From Pseudovibrio sp. Alg231-02 (GTDB lineage: Bacteria > Pseudomonadota > Alphaproteobacteria > Rhizobiales > Stappiaceae), in contig NZ_FREX01000008.1 in NCBI RefSeq assembly GCF_900143565.1, forward strand, positions 66,540 to 130,539: a DNA stretch of 64,000 nt, in the 5' to 3' direction. The notes beneath the pieces were generated by a model. That model ran no database searches, had not been told where the DNA came from, and was given only the letters and a program-made list of their open reading frames with translations. Position numbers and translations under genes: made by a program. Within the stretch, counting starts at the first letter, position 1. Each line of letters opens with the position of its first letter. Below, piece by piece: positions 19,665 to 28,195 of this stretch.

Positions 19665-20441
19665 ATGATGAACCTTGGACAATTAAAAGACGAAGGCCCG
19701 GTGCGATCTGCACCGGGCTTTTGTTTTGAGTACTACGACCAGATCGGATCCACCAATACTCACGGCCTGCACAAGGCACGGGAAGGGCATCCAGGTAATC
19801 TGTGGGTCCGCTCCGATATTCAACTGAGCGGGCGCGGACGTCGTGGACGGGCGTGGACTTCGGAGACCGGCAATCTGTTTGCCTCAGTGTTGCTGCGGGT
19901 GGGTGTACAGAACGAGAAGATCGTTCAGCTGCCCTTTGTGGCTGCTCTTGCTCTTGGAGAGGCTATTGAACGGGCAACAGGTGCGCACAATCTGGTGCAG
20001 CTGAAGTGGCCGAATGATGTGCTCATCGACGGACAAAAAGTCTCTGGCATATTGCTTGAGAGCGAAAGTGGGCCTAATGGTGAGCTGTGCCTTGTGTGCG
20101 GTTTTGGCGTCAACGTGTCTCATCACCCAGATTTGGGTGATTATGCTGTTACAGATTTACGCAGCATGGGATACATGTGTGAGCCGCAACAGGTCTTTGA
20201 CGCACTTGCGCAAAGTTTTGCACGATGGCTGGAAACGTGGAAAGCTGCCAGTGGGTTTGAAGAGATCAGATCTGCATGGCTGCGACGCGCCGTGGGGCGC
20301 GGGAAACCGATCCGTGTCCGCCTGAGCAATGAAGAGTTTTCCGGTGTCTTTATGGACATCGACCAAATGGGTCGCCTGATCGTCAAGATGGATCATGGTG
20401 GCGAGCGGCTGGTGACAGCCGGAGATGTTTTCTTTTCCTGA
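19665..20441 (+). CDS. birA: Biotin--[acetyl-CoA-carboxylase] ligase
   Basis: This enzyme attaches biotin to the carrier domain of biotin-dependent carboxylases, via biotinyl-AMP. The 258-residue protein shows I-G-S-T-N, G-R-G-R-R-G-R-A-W-T-S (biotin/ATP loop) and L-K-W-P-N-D-V-L-I-D. It lacks the N-terminal DNA-binding domain of E. coli BirA, so it is a ligase only. The start is uncertain: ATG at 19665 or 19668, or GTG at 19701. The catalytic I-G-S-T-N motif must be kept, so no later start is possible. Oddly, a strong intrinsic terminator, best read as the end of the nuo operon, occupies codons 10-21 (listed separately), so birA transcription from upstream should be strongly reduced. Confidence 0.9.
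   Translation: MMNLGQLKDEGPVRSAPGFCFEYYDQIGSTNTHGLHKAREGHPGNLWVRSDIQLSGRGRRGRAWTSETGNLFASVLLRVGVQNEKIVQLPFVAALALGEAIERATGAHNLVQLKWPNDVLIDGQKVSGILLESESGPNGELCLVCGFGVNVSHHPDLGDYAVTDLRSMGYMCEPQQVFDALAQSFARWLETWKAASGFEEIRSAWLRRAVGRGKPIRVRLSNEEFSGVFMDIDQMGRLIVKMDHGGERLVTAGDVFFS
19693..19727 (+). terminator. Intrinsic terminator of nuo, located inside the birA reading frame
   Basis: GCCCGGTGC (19696-19704) pairs with GCACCGGGC (19710-19718) over the loop GATCT, followed by TTTTGTTTT. Two or three A bases before the stem extend the pairing with the T run. It is about 40 bp past the nuoN stop, as expected for an operon end, yet 28 bp inside birA. Confidence 0.85.
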
Positions 20442-20502
20442 AGACGTGCAAAGCGTGTTCTGCTGGCTTTTTGAATACCAAGGCCACACGTCTGTCAGGA
20501 CA

Positions 20503-20609
20503 TAGAGCAAGTTGCGTTCATTAGCATTCACGCATCTCGCTCTTAGTTCTTTTGTTTGAGCGAATTCCTGTTGCTTGATTGGTCCCAATCAAACGGAACG
20601 CGCTCTAGA
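20503..20609. repeat. Dispersed intergenic repeat, full-length copy
   Basis: This element of about 107 bp between birA and rnj begins TAGAGCAAGTTGCGTTC and ends GAACGCGCTCTAGA, so its ends are imperfect inverted repeats. Near the right end it has a hairpin TTGATTGG-TCC-CAATCAA. The right half recurs at 22521-22555 and the left end at 31692-31711. It resembles small non-coding mosaic repeats of Rhizobiales. The rnj promoter must lie in or next to it. Confidence 0.55.
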
Positions 20610-20678
20610 GTTTATACGCATATTCTCATTCCGAGAACCGGAACCATTTATTGGGGATATGCTTTGAAGGAGTCTTAG

Positions 20679-22346
20679 ATGTCGAGCACTCAAGAGCTCG
20701 TATTCCTGCCTTTGGGCGGTGTTGGTGAAATTGGAATGAACCTTGGTCTTTATGGATATGGACCTGAGGACGACCGTCGCTGGCTGATTGTTGATTTTGG
20801 TGTCTCATTTGCCGGACCGGAATTGCCGGGTGTCGACCTTGTTCTGCCAGATATTCGTTTTCTGGAAGAAGAGCGGTCTCGCATTGATGGCATCGTCATT
20901 ACGCATGCTCATGAAGACCATTACGGCGCATTGTCCTACCTCTGGAAGCGCTTGGAACTGCCGGTCTACGCGACCGAGTTCACTGCTCGCCTTCTGGAAG
21001 CCAAGCTGATTGGCGATGGTGCGGATTATGAAATTCCGGTGACCGTTGTTAATCAGGGAGATCGTTTCAAAGCCGGTATCTTTGATATTGAGATGGTGAC
21101 CATGACCCACTCGATCCCGGAGCCGTGTGCTCTGGCTATTCGTGTTGGCGGTCAGCTGGTGTTGCATTCCGGTGACTGGAAGATCGATCTGACACCGGGC
21201 ATTGGCAAGGCGATCGACCTTCAGCGTTTGCGTGAACTGGGAGATGAAGGCGTTGATGTCTTTGTCTGTGACAGCACCAATGCAGTCCGTGACGGGGTCA
21301 GCCCGAGTGAAGCGGATGTTAAGGAAGAGCTGACACGGATTATCAAAGAGGCACCGAACCGCGTTGCTGTGACCACGTTTGCCTCCAACGTTGCGCGTAT
21401 GCGCGCGGTTGCAGAAGCGGCAATGGCGGCAGAGCGTGAGATTGTTGTGATTGGCAGGAGTATGCAGCGCACCGTCGAGATCGCGCGTGATCTGGGCTAT
21501 CTTGATGGATTGGCGCCATTCCGTGATGAAGAGACCTATGGATCTTTGCCGCGTGATAAGGTTGTTGCTCTTTGCACTGGTTCGCAAGGCGAAGCGCGCG
21601 CTGCGATGGCCCGTATTGCAGGTGATCAGCACCGCCAGGTCGCGCTGTCTGCTGGTGATATGGTTATCTTCTCCAGTCGGACCATTCCAGGCAATGAGAA
21701 GGCTGTTTCCAATATCATCAACCAGCTGACCCACGAAGGGTTGAAGGTGGTGACAGATCGTGATGCGCTGGTGCACGTGTCTGGTCATCCGCGTCGTGGT
21801 GAGCTGGATCAGGTTTACAATCTTGTGCGCCCGAAGAAAGTTTTGCCGGTTCACGGTGAGCCGCTGCACCTGCAGTGTCATAAGGACTTTGCGATCAGTA
21901 AAGGCGTGAAGGACGTTAAGATCATCCGTGATGGCGACATGGTGCGCCTACATCCGGGTGGGCTTGAGGTCATTGATGAAGCACCTGCCGGTATTCTGGT
22001 TCGCGATGGTCATTTGATTGCAGCTCCTGAGGAAACTGGTGTTCAGGAACGGCGCAAGCTTTCTTATGGTGGCTGCGTGACGGTTTCGCTGATCGTGGAT
22101 GGCCGTGGTGAGTTGCTTGGCGATATCGATGTGGTTCTGTTCGGGATGCCGGATGAGACTGAGAACGGGACACCGTTTGAGGATGCCGTTCGTGATGCTG
22201 TTTATGGAGCTGTGATTTCCATTCCAAAGAGCCGCCGCCGTGATGTGGAACTGGTGCGTGAAGCTGCCAGACGGGCGGGGCGTTATGCAGTTGTAGAGCA
22301 TTGGGGCAAGAAGCCTCTTTGTAAAGCATTGGTGCAACGCGTCTGA
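20679..22346 (+). CDS. rnj: Ribonuclease J
   Basis: RNase J is a metallo-beta-lactamase/beta-CASP ribonuclease with endo- and 5'-3' exonuclease activity, acting in rRNA maturation and mRNA decay. The 555-residue protein has the zinc motif H-A-H-E-D-H at residues 76-81, a further His in H-S-G-D-W-K-I-D, the beta-CASP region with G-S-Q-G-E, and H-V-S-G-H-P-R-R-G. A C-terminal domain of about 110 residues follows, typical of alphaproteobacterial RNase J. AAGGAG lies just before the ATG. It follows birA and the dispersed repeat. Confidence 0.93.
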   Translation: MSSTQELVFLPLGGVGEIGMNLGLYGYGPEDDRRWLIVDFGVSFAGPELPGVDLVLPDIRFLEEERSRIDGIVITHAHEDHYGALSYLWKRLELPVYATEFTARLLEAKLIGDGADYEIPVTVVNQGDRFKAGIFDIEMVTMTHSIPEPCALAIRVGGQLVLHSGDWKIDLTPGIGKAIDLQRLRELGDEGVDVFVCDSTNAVRDGVSPSEADVKEELTRIIKEAPNRVAVTTFASNVARMRAVAEAAMAAEREIVVIGRSMQRTVEIARDLGYLDGLAPFRDEETYGSLPRDKVVALCTGSQGEARAAMARIAGDQHRQVALSAGDMVIFSSRTIPGNEKAVSNIINQLTHEGLKVVTDRDALVHVSGHPRRGELDQVYNLVRPKKVLPVHGEPLHLQCHKDFAISKGVKDVKIIRDGDMVRLHPGGLEVIDEAPAGILVRDGHLIAAPEETGVQERRKLSYGGCVTVSLIVDGRGELLGDIDVVLFGMPDETENGTPFEDAVRDAVYGAVISIPKSRRRDVELVREAARRAGRYAVVEHWGKKPLCKALVQRV

Positions 22347-22520
22347 TCCTCAGACACATTTTTCGAGATAATCAAAGACCGCAAATGAGCATATCATCTG
22401 CGGCCTTTGACTTTTGATCCAATGGACTTTGTGAATGAAATCTGTTCCTTAGAACTCATAGGCGTTCATCTGCAGATAGGTGCTGTGCTCTGACATTTTG
22501 TTTGGGCAGCTTCTTGTCAT

Positions 22521-22555
22521 TTGATTGTGTGCAATCGAATGGAACGCGCTCTAGA
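22521..22555. repeat. Dispersed intergenic repeat, right-half copy
   Basis: This copy matches the right end of the element at 20503-20609 in 29 of 35 positions and ends in the same GGAACGCGCTCTAGA. The hairpin is kept (TTGATTG...CAATCGA) although the loop differs, which hints at selection for structure. It sits just upstream of the mce ribosome site. Confidence 0.55.
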
Positions 22556-22580
22556 ACAAAGAGTTATTGGGAGGACCGTC

Positions 22581-22985
22581 ATGATTGGACGATTGAACCA
22601 CGTCGCGATTGCCGTGTTGGATATGGAAGAAGGCCTGAAGGTGTATCGTGATGCACTCGGCGGCATTGCCTCAGAAAAAGTGGCACAGCCGGATCATGGT
22701 GTTTCGACCGTGTTTATCGAGCTTCCAAACACGAAGATCGAACTGCTGGAGCCGCTTGGCGAGAATTCTCCGATCTCCAAGTTTCTGGAGCGTAACACGC
22801 AAGGTGGTATCCATCACATCTGTTATGAAGTTGATGACATTCTTGCAGCGCGCGATCAGCTGGTTGCTAACGGAGCCCGGATTCTGGGTGATGGTGAGCC
22901 GAAGATTGGTGCACATGGCAAGCCGGTGTTGTTCTTGCACCCAAAAGACTTCCTTGGAACATTGACCGAGTTGGAACAGGCTTAA
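22581..22985 (+). CDS. mce: Methylmalonyl-CoA epimerase
   Basis: The enzyme interconverts (R)- and (S)-methylmalonyl-CoA in propionyl-CoA breakdown. The 134-residue protein has the vicinal-oxygen-chelate fold: R-L-N-H-V-A-I-A-V at the N-terminus (metal His7), G-G-I-H-H-I-C-Y-E-V in the middle and a final T-E-L-E, which supply metal ligands. The ATG at 22581 has GGGAGGA upstream; in-frame starts from 22521 lie in the repeat and are rejected. Confidence 0.92.
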   Translation: MIGRLNHVAIAVLDMEEGLKVYRDALGGIASEKVAQPDHGVSTVFIELPNTKIELLEPLGENSPISKFLERNTQGGIHHICYEVDDILAARDQLVANGARILGDGEPKIGAHGKPVLFLHPKDFLGTLTELEQA

Positions 22986-23141
22986 GTTTGCCTTGAAAGA
23001 CTTGTGGTTTGAGGAAACTGGAAGGCTTTCGGTTCGGGCCTAATTCTTGTAGGTAAAAACCTGTAGTGCGCTGGTTGCTTTGTGATACAACAGTAAGGTG
23101 ACCAGCTGCAGAAGAAACAAGAACGTTCCAGGAGCACATTT

Positions 23142-23420
23142 ATGGCTACGCCGCTACTCGTTGCACTCTACTTTATGATGTGGTGGATTTTGTTCCTAGC
23201 CATTTTACCGTTTGGTGTTCGCACTCAGGCGGAAGAGGGCGAAGTTGTTCCGGGAACGACTGAAAGCGCGCCCAAAAATCCTCAGATGCTGAAGAAGGTG
23301 ATCATCAACACGATTGTAACGACAATTGTGTTCGTTGCCTTCTATTGGTTCCTTGAGTCCGGCCTTGGCGCGCATCTGTTTCCACTTGTTGATCAATTAA
23401 TGGGCAATGCTCCTTCCTGA
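23142..23420 (+). CDS. DUF1467 family membrane protein
   Basis: A 92-residue protein with two membrane helices (about 5-27 and 52-75). The first ends in the family mark L-P-F-G-V-R-T-Q, which I recognise from the DUF1467 family found between mce and proS in many alphaproteobacteria. AGGAGC precedes the start. Function unknown; conserved position next to proS and lolC is the only clue. Confidence 0.88.
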   Translation: MATPLLVALYFMMWWILFLAILPFGVRTQAEEGEVVPGTTESAPKNPQMLKKVIINTIVTTIVFVAFYWFLESGLGAHLFPLVDQLMGNAPS

Positions 23421-23490
23421 TTTTGGTTTTACACATCAATTGTGTGGCGTAAAATCAGCGAGTTACAGAGCAAATCCATCAAGTGTCAAA

Positions 23491-23519
23491 AAAAGCGATT
23501 CTCTGGAATCGCTTTTTTT
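23491..23519 (+). terminator. Intrinsic terminator after the DUF1467 gene
   Basis: AAAAGCGATT-CTCTGG-AATCGCTTTT followed by three more T bases makes a perfect 10-bp stem with a U run. It can also act on the minus strand. Confidence 0.85.
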
Positions 23520-23650
23520 GCGTTTAGAGGGGTGTTGTTAGAGAGACACTTGTCCCTGCTGTATTCAGACTCTGGTGAGTATGCTGATATGAGTAAACTG
23601 AATGCGGTATTCATAGAATATCATGGAGTGAAACGGCAGAAATTGGCGAA

Positions 23651-23676
23651 AAAAAAGCAAGGCCGAAGCCTTGCTG
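23651..23676 (-). terminator. Minus-strand intrinsic terminator with UUCG loop
   Basis: Read on the minus strand, GCAAGGC-TTCG-GCCTTGC is followed by eight T bases. No annotated minus-strand gene ends here, so it either serves an unlisted minus-strand RNA from the 23680-23880 region or shields the neighbouring small-RNA region from read-through. Confidence 0.6.
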
Positions 23677-23705
23677 TTAGAACGAGTTCCGCGTCTAAAT
23701 GTTCT

Positions 23706-23814
23706 CTTTGCACTTGCGTAGAGTGCCGGCTGCAACCAAACGGGCGCCCGAGAACCTTCCTCCCAAGACTAAAGATCGCGATACCTTGCAACACCGCTTA
23801 AGGGTGTTGTTTTT
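23706..23814 (+). ncRNA. Candidate small RNA with CCUUCCUCCC motif
   Basis: A promoter-like pair TTGCTG (23671-23676) - 17 bases - TCTAAA (23694-23699) would start transcription near 23706. The RNA would fold a hairpin GCACT...AGTGC (23710-23726) and a palindrome CGGGCGCCCG (23741-23750), then expose CCTTCCTCCC (23755-23764), which is complementary to ribosome binding sites. It ends in a terminator CAACACC-GCTTAAG-GGTGTTG-TTTTT (23789-23814). This layout, hairpin then single-stranded CCUCCC then terminator, resembles the Hfq-dependent alphaproteobacterial small RNAs of the MmgR/alpha-r8 and related kinds, though I cannot confirm the family. The opposite strand is also possible, since it has its own terminator at 23651-23676. 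Confidence 0.45.
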
Positions 23815-23882
23815 GTTGTTGAACAGACACTAACGTAATCACATTAGTTTGTCATCATTTTGTATCAATTCGCCGCAATTTT

Positions 23883-23909
23883 TTGCTTGCCTAAAATTTT
23901 AGCTATAAT
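23883..23909 (+). promoter_or_regulatory. Likely proS promoter with palindromic spacer
   Basis: A perfect TATAAT lies at 23904-23909, with TTTGCT/TTGCTT as a weak -35 15-16 bases upstream. Between them is the perfect 12-base palindrome CTAAAATTTTAG (23891-23902), a good place for a repressor. The transcript would have a leader of about 190 bases before proS. Confidence 0.4.
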
Positions 23910-24102
23910 TTTTCGGAGATTCCGTGAGTTGAACCCAAAGGTGTAGGCAAAAAGCTGCGTGTATGGGGAAATATGTCTTAGAAAATTGGCATATAACCAT
24001 GTTGGCAGTTACAACAGGCGTTCTGCTTGCTAAGAAGACATAGAAATGATGTTTGGTGGTGAGCCAGAGCTTGCGTGCCTTTAAACCTGAAGAGTTAAAC
24101 TA

Positions 24103-25428
24103 ATGCGTTTGTCCCGATATTTCCTGCCTATTTTGAAGGAAACTCCGAAAGAAGCCGAGATCGTATCGCACCGCCTGATGTTGCGTGCGGGTATGGTCCG
24201 TCAGCAGTCAGCCGGGATTTATGCATGGCTGCCGCTTGGCCACCGTGTGCTCAACAAGATTCAGCGTATTGTTGAAGAAGAGCAGAACCGCTCCGGTGCT
24301 GTCCAGCTGCTTATGCCAACCATTCAGCCTGCTGACCTGTGGCGCGAAAGTGGCCGCTATGATGCGTACGGCAAAGAAATGCTGCGCATTGAAGACCGTC
24401 ATGAACGGGAAATGCTCTTTGGCCCAACCAATGAAGAGATGATCACTGACATCTTCCGCAGCTATGTGCGCTCCTACAAGGACCTGCCGCTGAACCTTTA
24501 TCACATACAGTGGAAGTTCCGCGATGAAGTGCGTCCTCGTTTCGGCGTGATGCGCGGTCGTGAGTTCCTGATGAAGGATGCTTATTCCTTCGACCTGGAC
24601 AAAGAGCGGGCAACAGAAGCCTACCGCCGCATGTTTGTCGCTTATTTGCGCACCTTTGCCCGCATGGGTCTGACTGCAATTCCTATGAAGGCGGACACTG
24701 GCCCAATCGGCGGCGACCTGTCTCACGAGTTCATCGTGCTGGCGTCTACCGGTGAGAGCGAAGTGTTCCTTGATAAGGATATTCTTGGCCTGCCAACTCC
24801 GGCGGAAGATATTGATTTCAATGGTGACCTTTCCGGCATTATTGAGCAGTGGACCACGCCTTACGCTGCAACTGATGAGATGCATGACGAAGCTGCCTTT
24901 GAGGCTGTTGCAGAAGACAAAAAGGTTTCTGCACGCGGTATTGAAGTTGGCCACATCTTCTACTTCGGCACCAAATACTCCGAGCCTATGGGCGCGAAAG
25001 TGATGACTGCTGAAGGCAAGGAACAGCCTGTTCACATGGGTTCCTACGGCATTGGTGTGTCCCGCCTGCTGGGCGCGATCATTGAAGCATGCCATGATGA
25101 TGATGGCATTGTCTGGCCAAAAGAAGTTGCGCCGTTCCATGTTGGTTTGATCAACATGAAGGTTGGTTCTGAGTGCGATGAAGTTTGTGAGAGCGTTTAC
25201 GCGGAGCTGGAAAAGGCGGGCGTTGAGGTTCTTTATGATGACCGCAAGACCAGTGCAGGCCAGAAATTTGCAAGCATGGATCTGATTGGTCTGCCATATC
25301 AGCTGGTTGTTGGCCCACGTGGTCTGAAGACTGGTGAAGTGGAAGTCAAAGACCGTGCAACTGGTGATCGCGAAATGTTGACCCCGGAAGCGGCTGTCAA
25401 CAAACTGATTTCTGCCTTAAAAGGCTGA
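24103..25428 (+). CDS. proS: Prolyl-tRNA synthetase
   Basis: A class II aminoacyl-tRNA synthetase that charges tRNA-Pro. The 441-residue protein lacks the inserted editing domain of the longer bacterial form; this short form is standard in alphaproteobacteria. Visible are motif 2 ([17 protein letters not shown]), motif 3 ([11 protein letters not shown]) and the C-terminal anticodon-binding domain ([13 protein letters not shown]). It starts the proS-lolC-lolD run that is conserved in this class. Confidence 0.96.
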   Translation: MRLSRYFLPILKETPKEAEIVSHRLMLRAGMVRQQSAGIYAWLPLGHRVLNKIQRIVEEEQNRSGAVQLLMPTIQPADLWRESGRYDAYGKEMLRIEDRHEREMLFGPTNEEMITDIFRSYVRSYKDLPLNLYHIQWKFRDEVRPRFGVMRGREFLMKDAYSFDLDKERATEAYRRMFVAYLRTFARMGLTAIPMKADTGPIGGDLSHEFIVLASTGESEVFLDKDILGLPTPAEDIDFNGDLSGIIEQWTTPYAATDEMHDEAAFEAVAEDKKVSARGIEVGHIFYFGTKYSEPMGAKVMTAEGKEQPVHMGSYGIGVSRLLGAIIEACHDDDGIVWPKEVAPFHVGLINMKVGSECDEVCESVYAELEKAGVEVLYDDRKTSAGQKFASMDLIGLPYQLVVGPRGLKTGEVEVKDRATGDREMLTPEAAVNKLISALKG

Positions 25429-25477
25429 TATCAGCGAAGCTTGGGGTAACTCAGCAGCTTCAATGGTATGCTAGGTG

Positions 25478-25507
25478 CCGGCGGCCTTTCTGCTGCCGGG
25501 CCTTTTT
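25478..25507 (+). terminator. Intrinsic terminator after proS
   Basis: CCGGCGGC pairs with GCTGCCGG (one G-U) over CTTTCT, followed by GCCTTTTT. It separates proS from lolC. Confidence 0.7.
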
Positions 25508-25589
25508 GCCAGAGCTTATGGCACTTGCTCTTCATGCTCCCTATATTCCACGGGGTAGTTGAACAGGCGGAAACGGAGAATAGTCTAGT

Positions 25590-26876
25590 ATGACGGCAGA
25601 GATTCAGGCGGCTCATCCCGGAAAGAACCGGTGGTTTGCACCCTTTGAGTGGATGCTGGCAGGGCGTTATCTGCGCTCCAGACGCAAAGAAACTTTCATT
25701 TCAATTATTGCCGGTCTGTCCTTTTTGGGCATCACTTTGGGCGTTGCAACTCTGATTATCGTTATGGCGGTGATGAACGGGTTCCGTACGGAGCTGCTGA
25801 CCAAAATTCTTGGCATCAACGGACACGTGCTCGTGCAGCCCATCGATAGCCCGCTCAATGACTATGAGGCGACCTCGGTCAAGCTGGCTGGCATCGACGG
25901 TGTTGATTTTGCTATGCCGTTTGTTGAAGGGCAGGCGATGATCTCCGGACCAAGCGCTGATCTGGGCGCTTTGTTCCGCGGTGTTCATAAGGCTGATCTT
26001 GATAAACTGGATCTGGTGTCCGGGAACGTTCTGCTTGGAACGCTGGATGGGTTTGATGATGGTGAAGGTGTTGCCATTGGCTCTCGTCTTGCGCGTCAGC
26101 TGGGTGTGACTGTTGGTGATACGGTTCGCGTGATTACGCCGCGTGGCAGCATCACGCCGATGGGGATGACCCCGCGCGTGAAGGGCTATCCGGTCTCTGC
26201 GATCTTCCAGATTGGCATGAGCGAATATGATGGTACGATTGCCTTCATGCCGTTTAATGAAGCACAGCTGTACTTCAATAAAGAAGGTCTGGCGACGGGC
26301 ATTGAGGTCTATGCTGATGACCCGGATGCTGTTGGTCCGCTGCGACCTGTCATTGAAGAAGAGGCTGGACGGCCTGTGTTCGTTTCTGACTGGCGCCAGC
26401 GCAATATGACGTTCTTCTCAGCGCTTGAGGTTGAGCGTAACGTGATGTTCCTGATCCTCACGCTGATTGTTCTTGTTGCGGCTTTGAATATCATTTCCGG
26501 CATGACCATGCTTGTGAAAGATAAGGGCCGTGATATCGCCGTGCTGCGTACGATGGGTGCAACTCGCGGCGCGGTGATGCGGATCTTCATCATCACGGGG
26601 GCCAGCATTGGAACCATTGGTACGTTTGCCGGGTTTATTTTGGGTACTGTGGTGTGCTGGAACATTGAGAGCATTCGCCAGGGGATTTCCTGGTTGACCT
26701 CGACCGAGCTGTTCTCGCCTGAGCTTTACTTCCTTTCAAAGCTGCCGGCTGAAATGAATCCAAGTGAGACGACCAGTGTTGTTATTATGGCTTTGGTCTT
26801 GAGCCTGCTTGCTACGATTTACCCTGCCTGGCGCGCAGCCCGGCTCGATCCTGTTGAGGCTTTGCGCTACGAATGA
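25590..26876 (+). CDS. lolC: Lipoprotein-releasing ABC transporter permease
   Basis: This is the membrane part of the Lol exporter that extracts outer-membrane lipoproteins from the inner membrane. The 428-residue protein has one N-terminal helix (about 41-68), a MacB-like periplasmic core (about 70-280) and three C-terminal helices of the FtsX type, ending [12 protein letters not shown]. Only one permease gene is present, so it probably works as a homodimer, as described for the LolF type in alphaproteobacteria. The stop overlaps the lolD start (ATGA). Confidence 0.92.
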   Translation: MTAEIQAAHPGKNRWFAPFEWMLAGRYLRSRRKETFISIIAGLSFLGITLGVATLIIVMAVMNGFRTELLTKILGINGHVLVQPIDSPLNDYEATSVKLAGIDGVDFAMPFVEGQAMISGPSADLGALFRGVHKADLDKLDLVSGNVLLGTLDGFDDGEGVAIGSRLARQLGVTVGDTVRVITPRGSITPMGMTPRVKGYPVSAIFQIGMSEYDGTIAFMPFNEAQLYFNKEGLATGIEVYADDPDAVGPLRPVIEEEAGRPVFVSDWRQRNMTFFSALEVERNVMFLILTLIVLVAALNIISGMTMLVKDKGRDIAVLRTMGATRGAVMRIFIITGASIGTIGTFAGFILGTVVCWNIESIRQGISWLTSTELFSPELYFLSKLPAEMNPSETTSVVIMALVLSLLATIYPAWRAARLDPVEALRYE

Positions 26877-27607
26877 TGAATAAACCAACAAAACCGGTTT
26901 CTGGTGTTTCGCTTAAGGGTGAGGAACGCGTTCCTGTTCTGAGTTTGAAGAATGTTGTCCGCGGTTATGTTGAGGGCAACAGCAAACTGGAAATTCTGAA
27001 GGGCGCTGACCTTAACCTCTATGAAGGGGAAATGGTTGCGCTCGTGGCGCCCTCCGGCGCAGGTAAGTCTACGCTGATGCATCTGGCTGGCCTTTTGGAA
27101 ATGCCGCAGAGCGGTGAGGTGCTGATTGGCGGGCGGGAATGTTCCAAGCTCAATGATGATGCGCGCACAGCCATTCGGCGGACTGAGGTGGGCTTTGTCT
27201 ACCAGTTCCATCAGTTGCTGCCTGAATTTACTGCGCTGGAAAACATTGCGTTGCCGCAGATGATTTGCGGACTGAAACGTCAGGATGCAGAAGAGCGCGC
27301 GCGCCAGCTGCTCTCTTATATGCGTTTATCTGAGCGGGAAACTCATCGTCCGGCTGAGCTTTCCGGTGGTGAGCAGCAGCGTGTTGCGATTGCGCGTGCG
27401 GTTGCCAATGCACCGCGTGTTCTGTTGGCGGATGAGCCAACGGGGAACCTTGATCCGAACACCTCGCAGTATGTGTTTGAGGCACTGACTGCGCTGGTTC
27501 GTGCCTCCGGTGTGGCGGCCTTGCTGGCAACCCACAATCTGGAAATTGCAAAACAGATGGACCGACGGATTACACTGCGCGAAGGCAAGGTGGTCGAGCT
27601 TCCTTAA
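26873..27607 (+). CDS. lolD: Lipoprotein-releasing ABC transporter ATPase
   Basis: LolD powers lipoprotein release. The 244-residue protein has Walker A ([10 protein letters not shown]), the ABC signature ([12 protein letters not shown]), Walker B ([12 protein letters not shown]) and the switch His in L-A-T-H-N-L. It overlaps lolC by four bases and shares its transcript; a terminator follows. Confidence 0.95.
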   Translation: MMNKPTKPVSGVSLKGEERVPVLSLKNVVRGYVEGNSKLEILKGADLNLYEGEMVALVAPSGAGKSTLMHLAGLLEMPQSGEVLIGGRECSKLNDDARTAIRRTEVGFVYQFHQLLPEFTALENIALPQMICGLKRQDAEERARQLLSYMRLSERETHRPAELSGGEQQRVAIARAVANAPRVLLADEPTGNLDPNTSQYVFEALTALVRASGVAALLATHNLEIAKQMDRRITLREGKVVELP

Positions 27608-27640
27608 ATTGGAAACGAGAGTGCGTTCCATTGAGAATCA

Positions 27641-27676
27641 AATGCCAGCGACCTGTTCGCTGGCATTTTTGTTTTT
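27641..27676 (+). terminator. Intrinsic terminator after lolCD
   Basis: AATGCCAGCGA (27641-27651) pairs with TCGCTGGCATT (27657-27667) over CCTGT, followed by TTTGTTTTT. Confidence 0.85.
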
Positions 27677-27777
27677 GGGAGATGTTCTTGTTTTGATGCC
27701 TGTTGTTCTCTCTGTCTGAGTGCTCAAGCAAGGCTGGTGTTCCGCGATACTTACCTGCGGCGTTAACGCTGATTGAT

Positions 27778-27800
27778 TCAGCAACTTGTTGAGTTGCTGA
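27778..27800. other. Perfect 9-bp inverted repeat
   Basis: TCAGCAACT-TGTTG-AGTTGCTGA lies between lolD and the short gene at 27960. There is no T run, so it may be an operator or an RNA hairpin in the leader of that short gene. Confidence 0.35.
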
Positions 27801-27959
27801 GGGAAATACCTTGCTGTGTTTGAGTGGTGATGTTGGAGGAGGAATGCGTATACCACTCATTAACTATGAGTTTGACCCAGCCAAATTAAGGGTTGAAAGA
27901 ATGAGAACATTGATAGAACATAACGAATACAAATAGGGTTCAAAATAAGGGTGTTTGTT

Positions 27960-28061
27960 ATGTCATTTGTACTTCGTGAAGCAGCAGCATTCGGTTCTAT
28001 CGTTCTTTTTGCAAGCAGTTGCCTGATGTGGGGTGATGCGCTGACCCGGATGCTTCCTTAG
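27960..28061 (+). CDS. 33-residue small membrane protein
   Basis: ATG at 27960 is preceded by AAGGG with a spacing of 8 bases. The product begins MSFVLREAAAFGSIVLF, continues with a single hydrophobic helix (about residues 8-24) and ends D-A-L-T-R-M-L-P. The layout (short polar start, one helix, charged tail with W-G-D) looks like a real small membrane protein. It lies in the 590-bp gap between lolD and dnaE. Function unknown; comparison across relatives would decide it. Confidence 0.5.
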   Translation: MSFVLREAAAFGSIVLFASSCLMWGDALTRMLP

Positions 28062-28195
28062 AAAATACTGAGGAAGAGAGGTTGGGAAACTCGGGATAAC
28101 CGGTGGTGCGATTTGCCAGGCAATTGCATTTTGCTTTTGGGTCCTCCAAATGAGGTGCTACTGTCGCACATACCTTGCGAACCAAAAGGCTCCAG

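Noticed and set aside
23442-23801. 119-codon plus-strand frame after the DUF1467 gene
   Set aside because: It runs through a terminator and the candidate small RNA, has no domain and no credible start.
23680-23880. 6S RNA or 4.5S SRP RNA on the minus strand
   Set aside because: Neither the SRP core motif (GGAAGCAGCC-like) nor a convincing 6S open-bubble layout could be recognised.
23963-24043. 26-codon frame in the proS leader (starts MGKYVLENWH)
   Set aside because: The product is helix-like, but there is no ribosome site close to the ATG and no proline codons that would suggest attenuation of proS.
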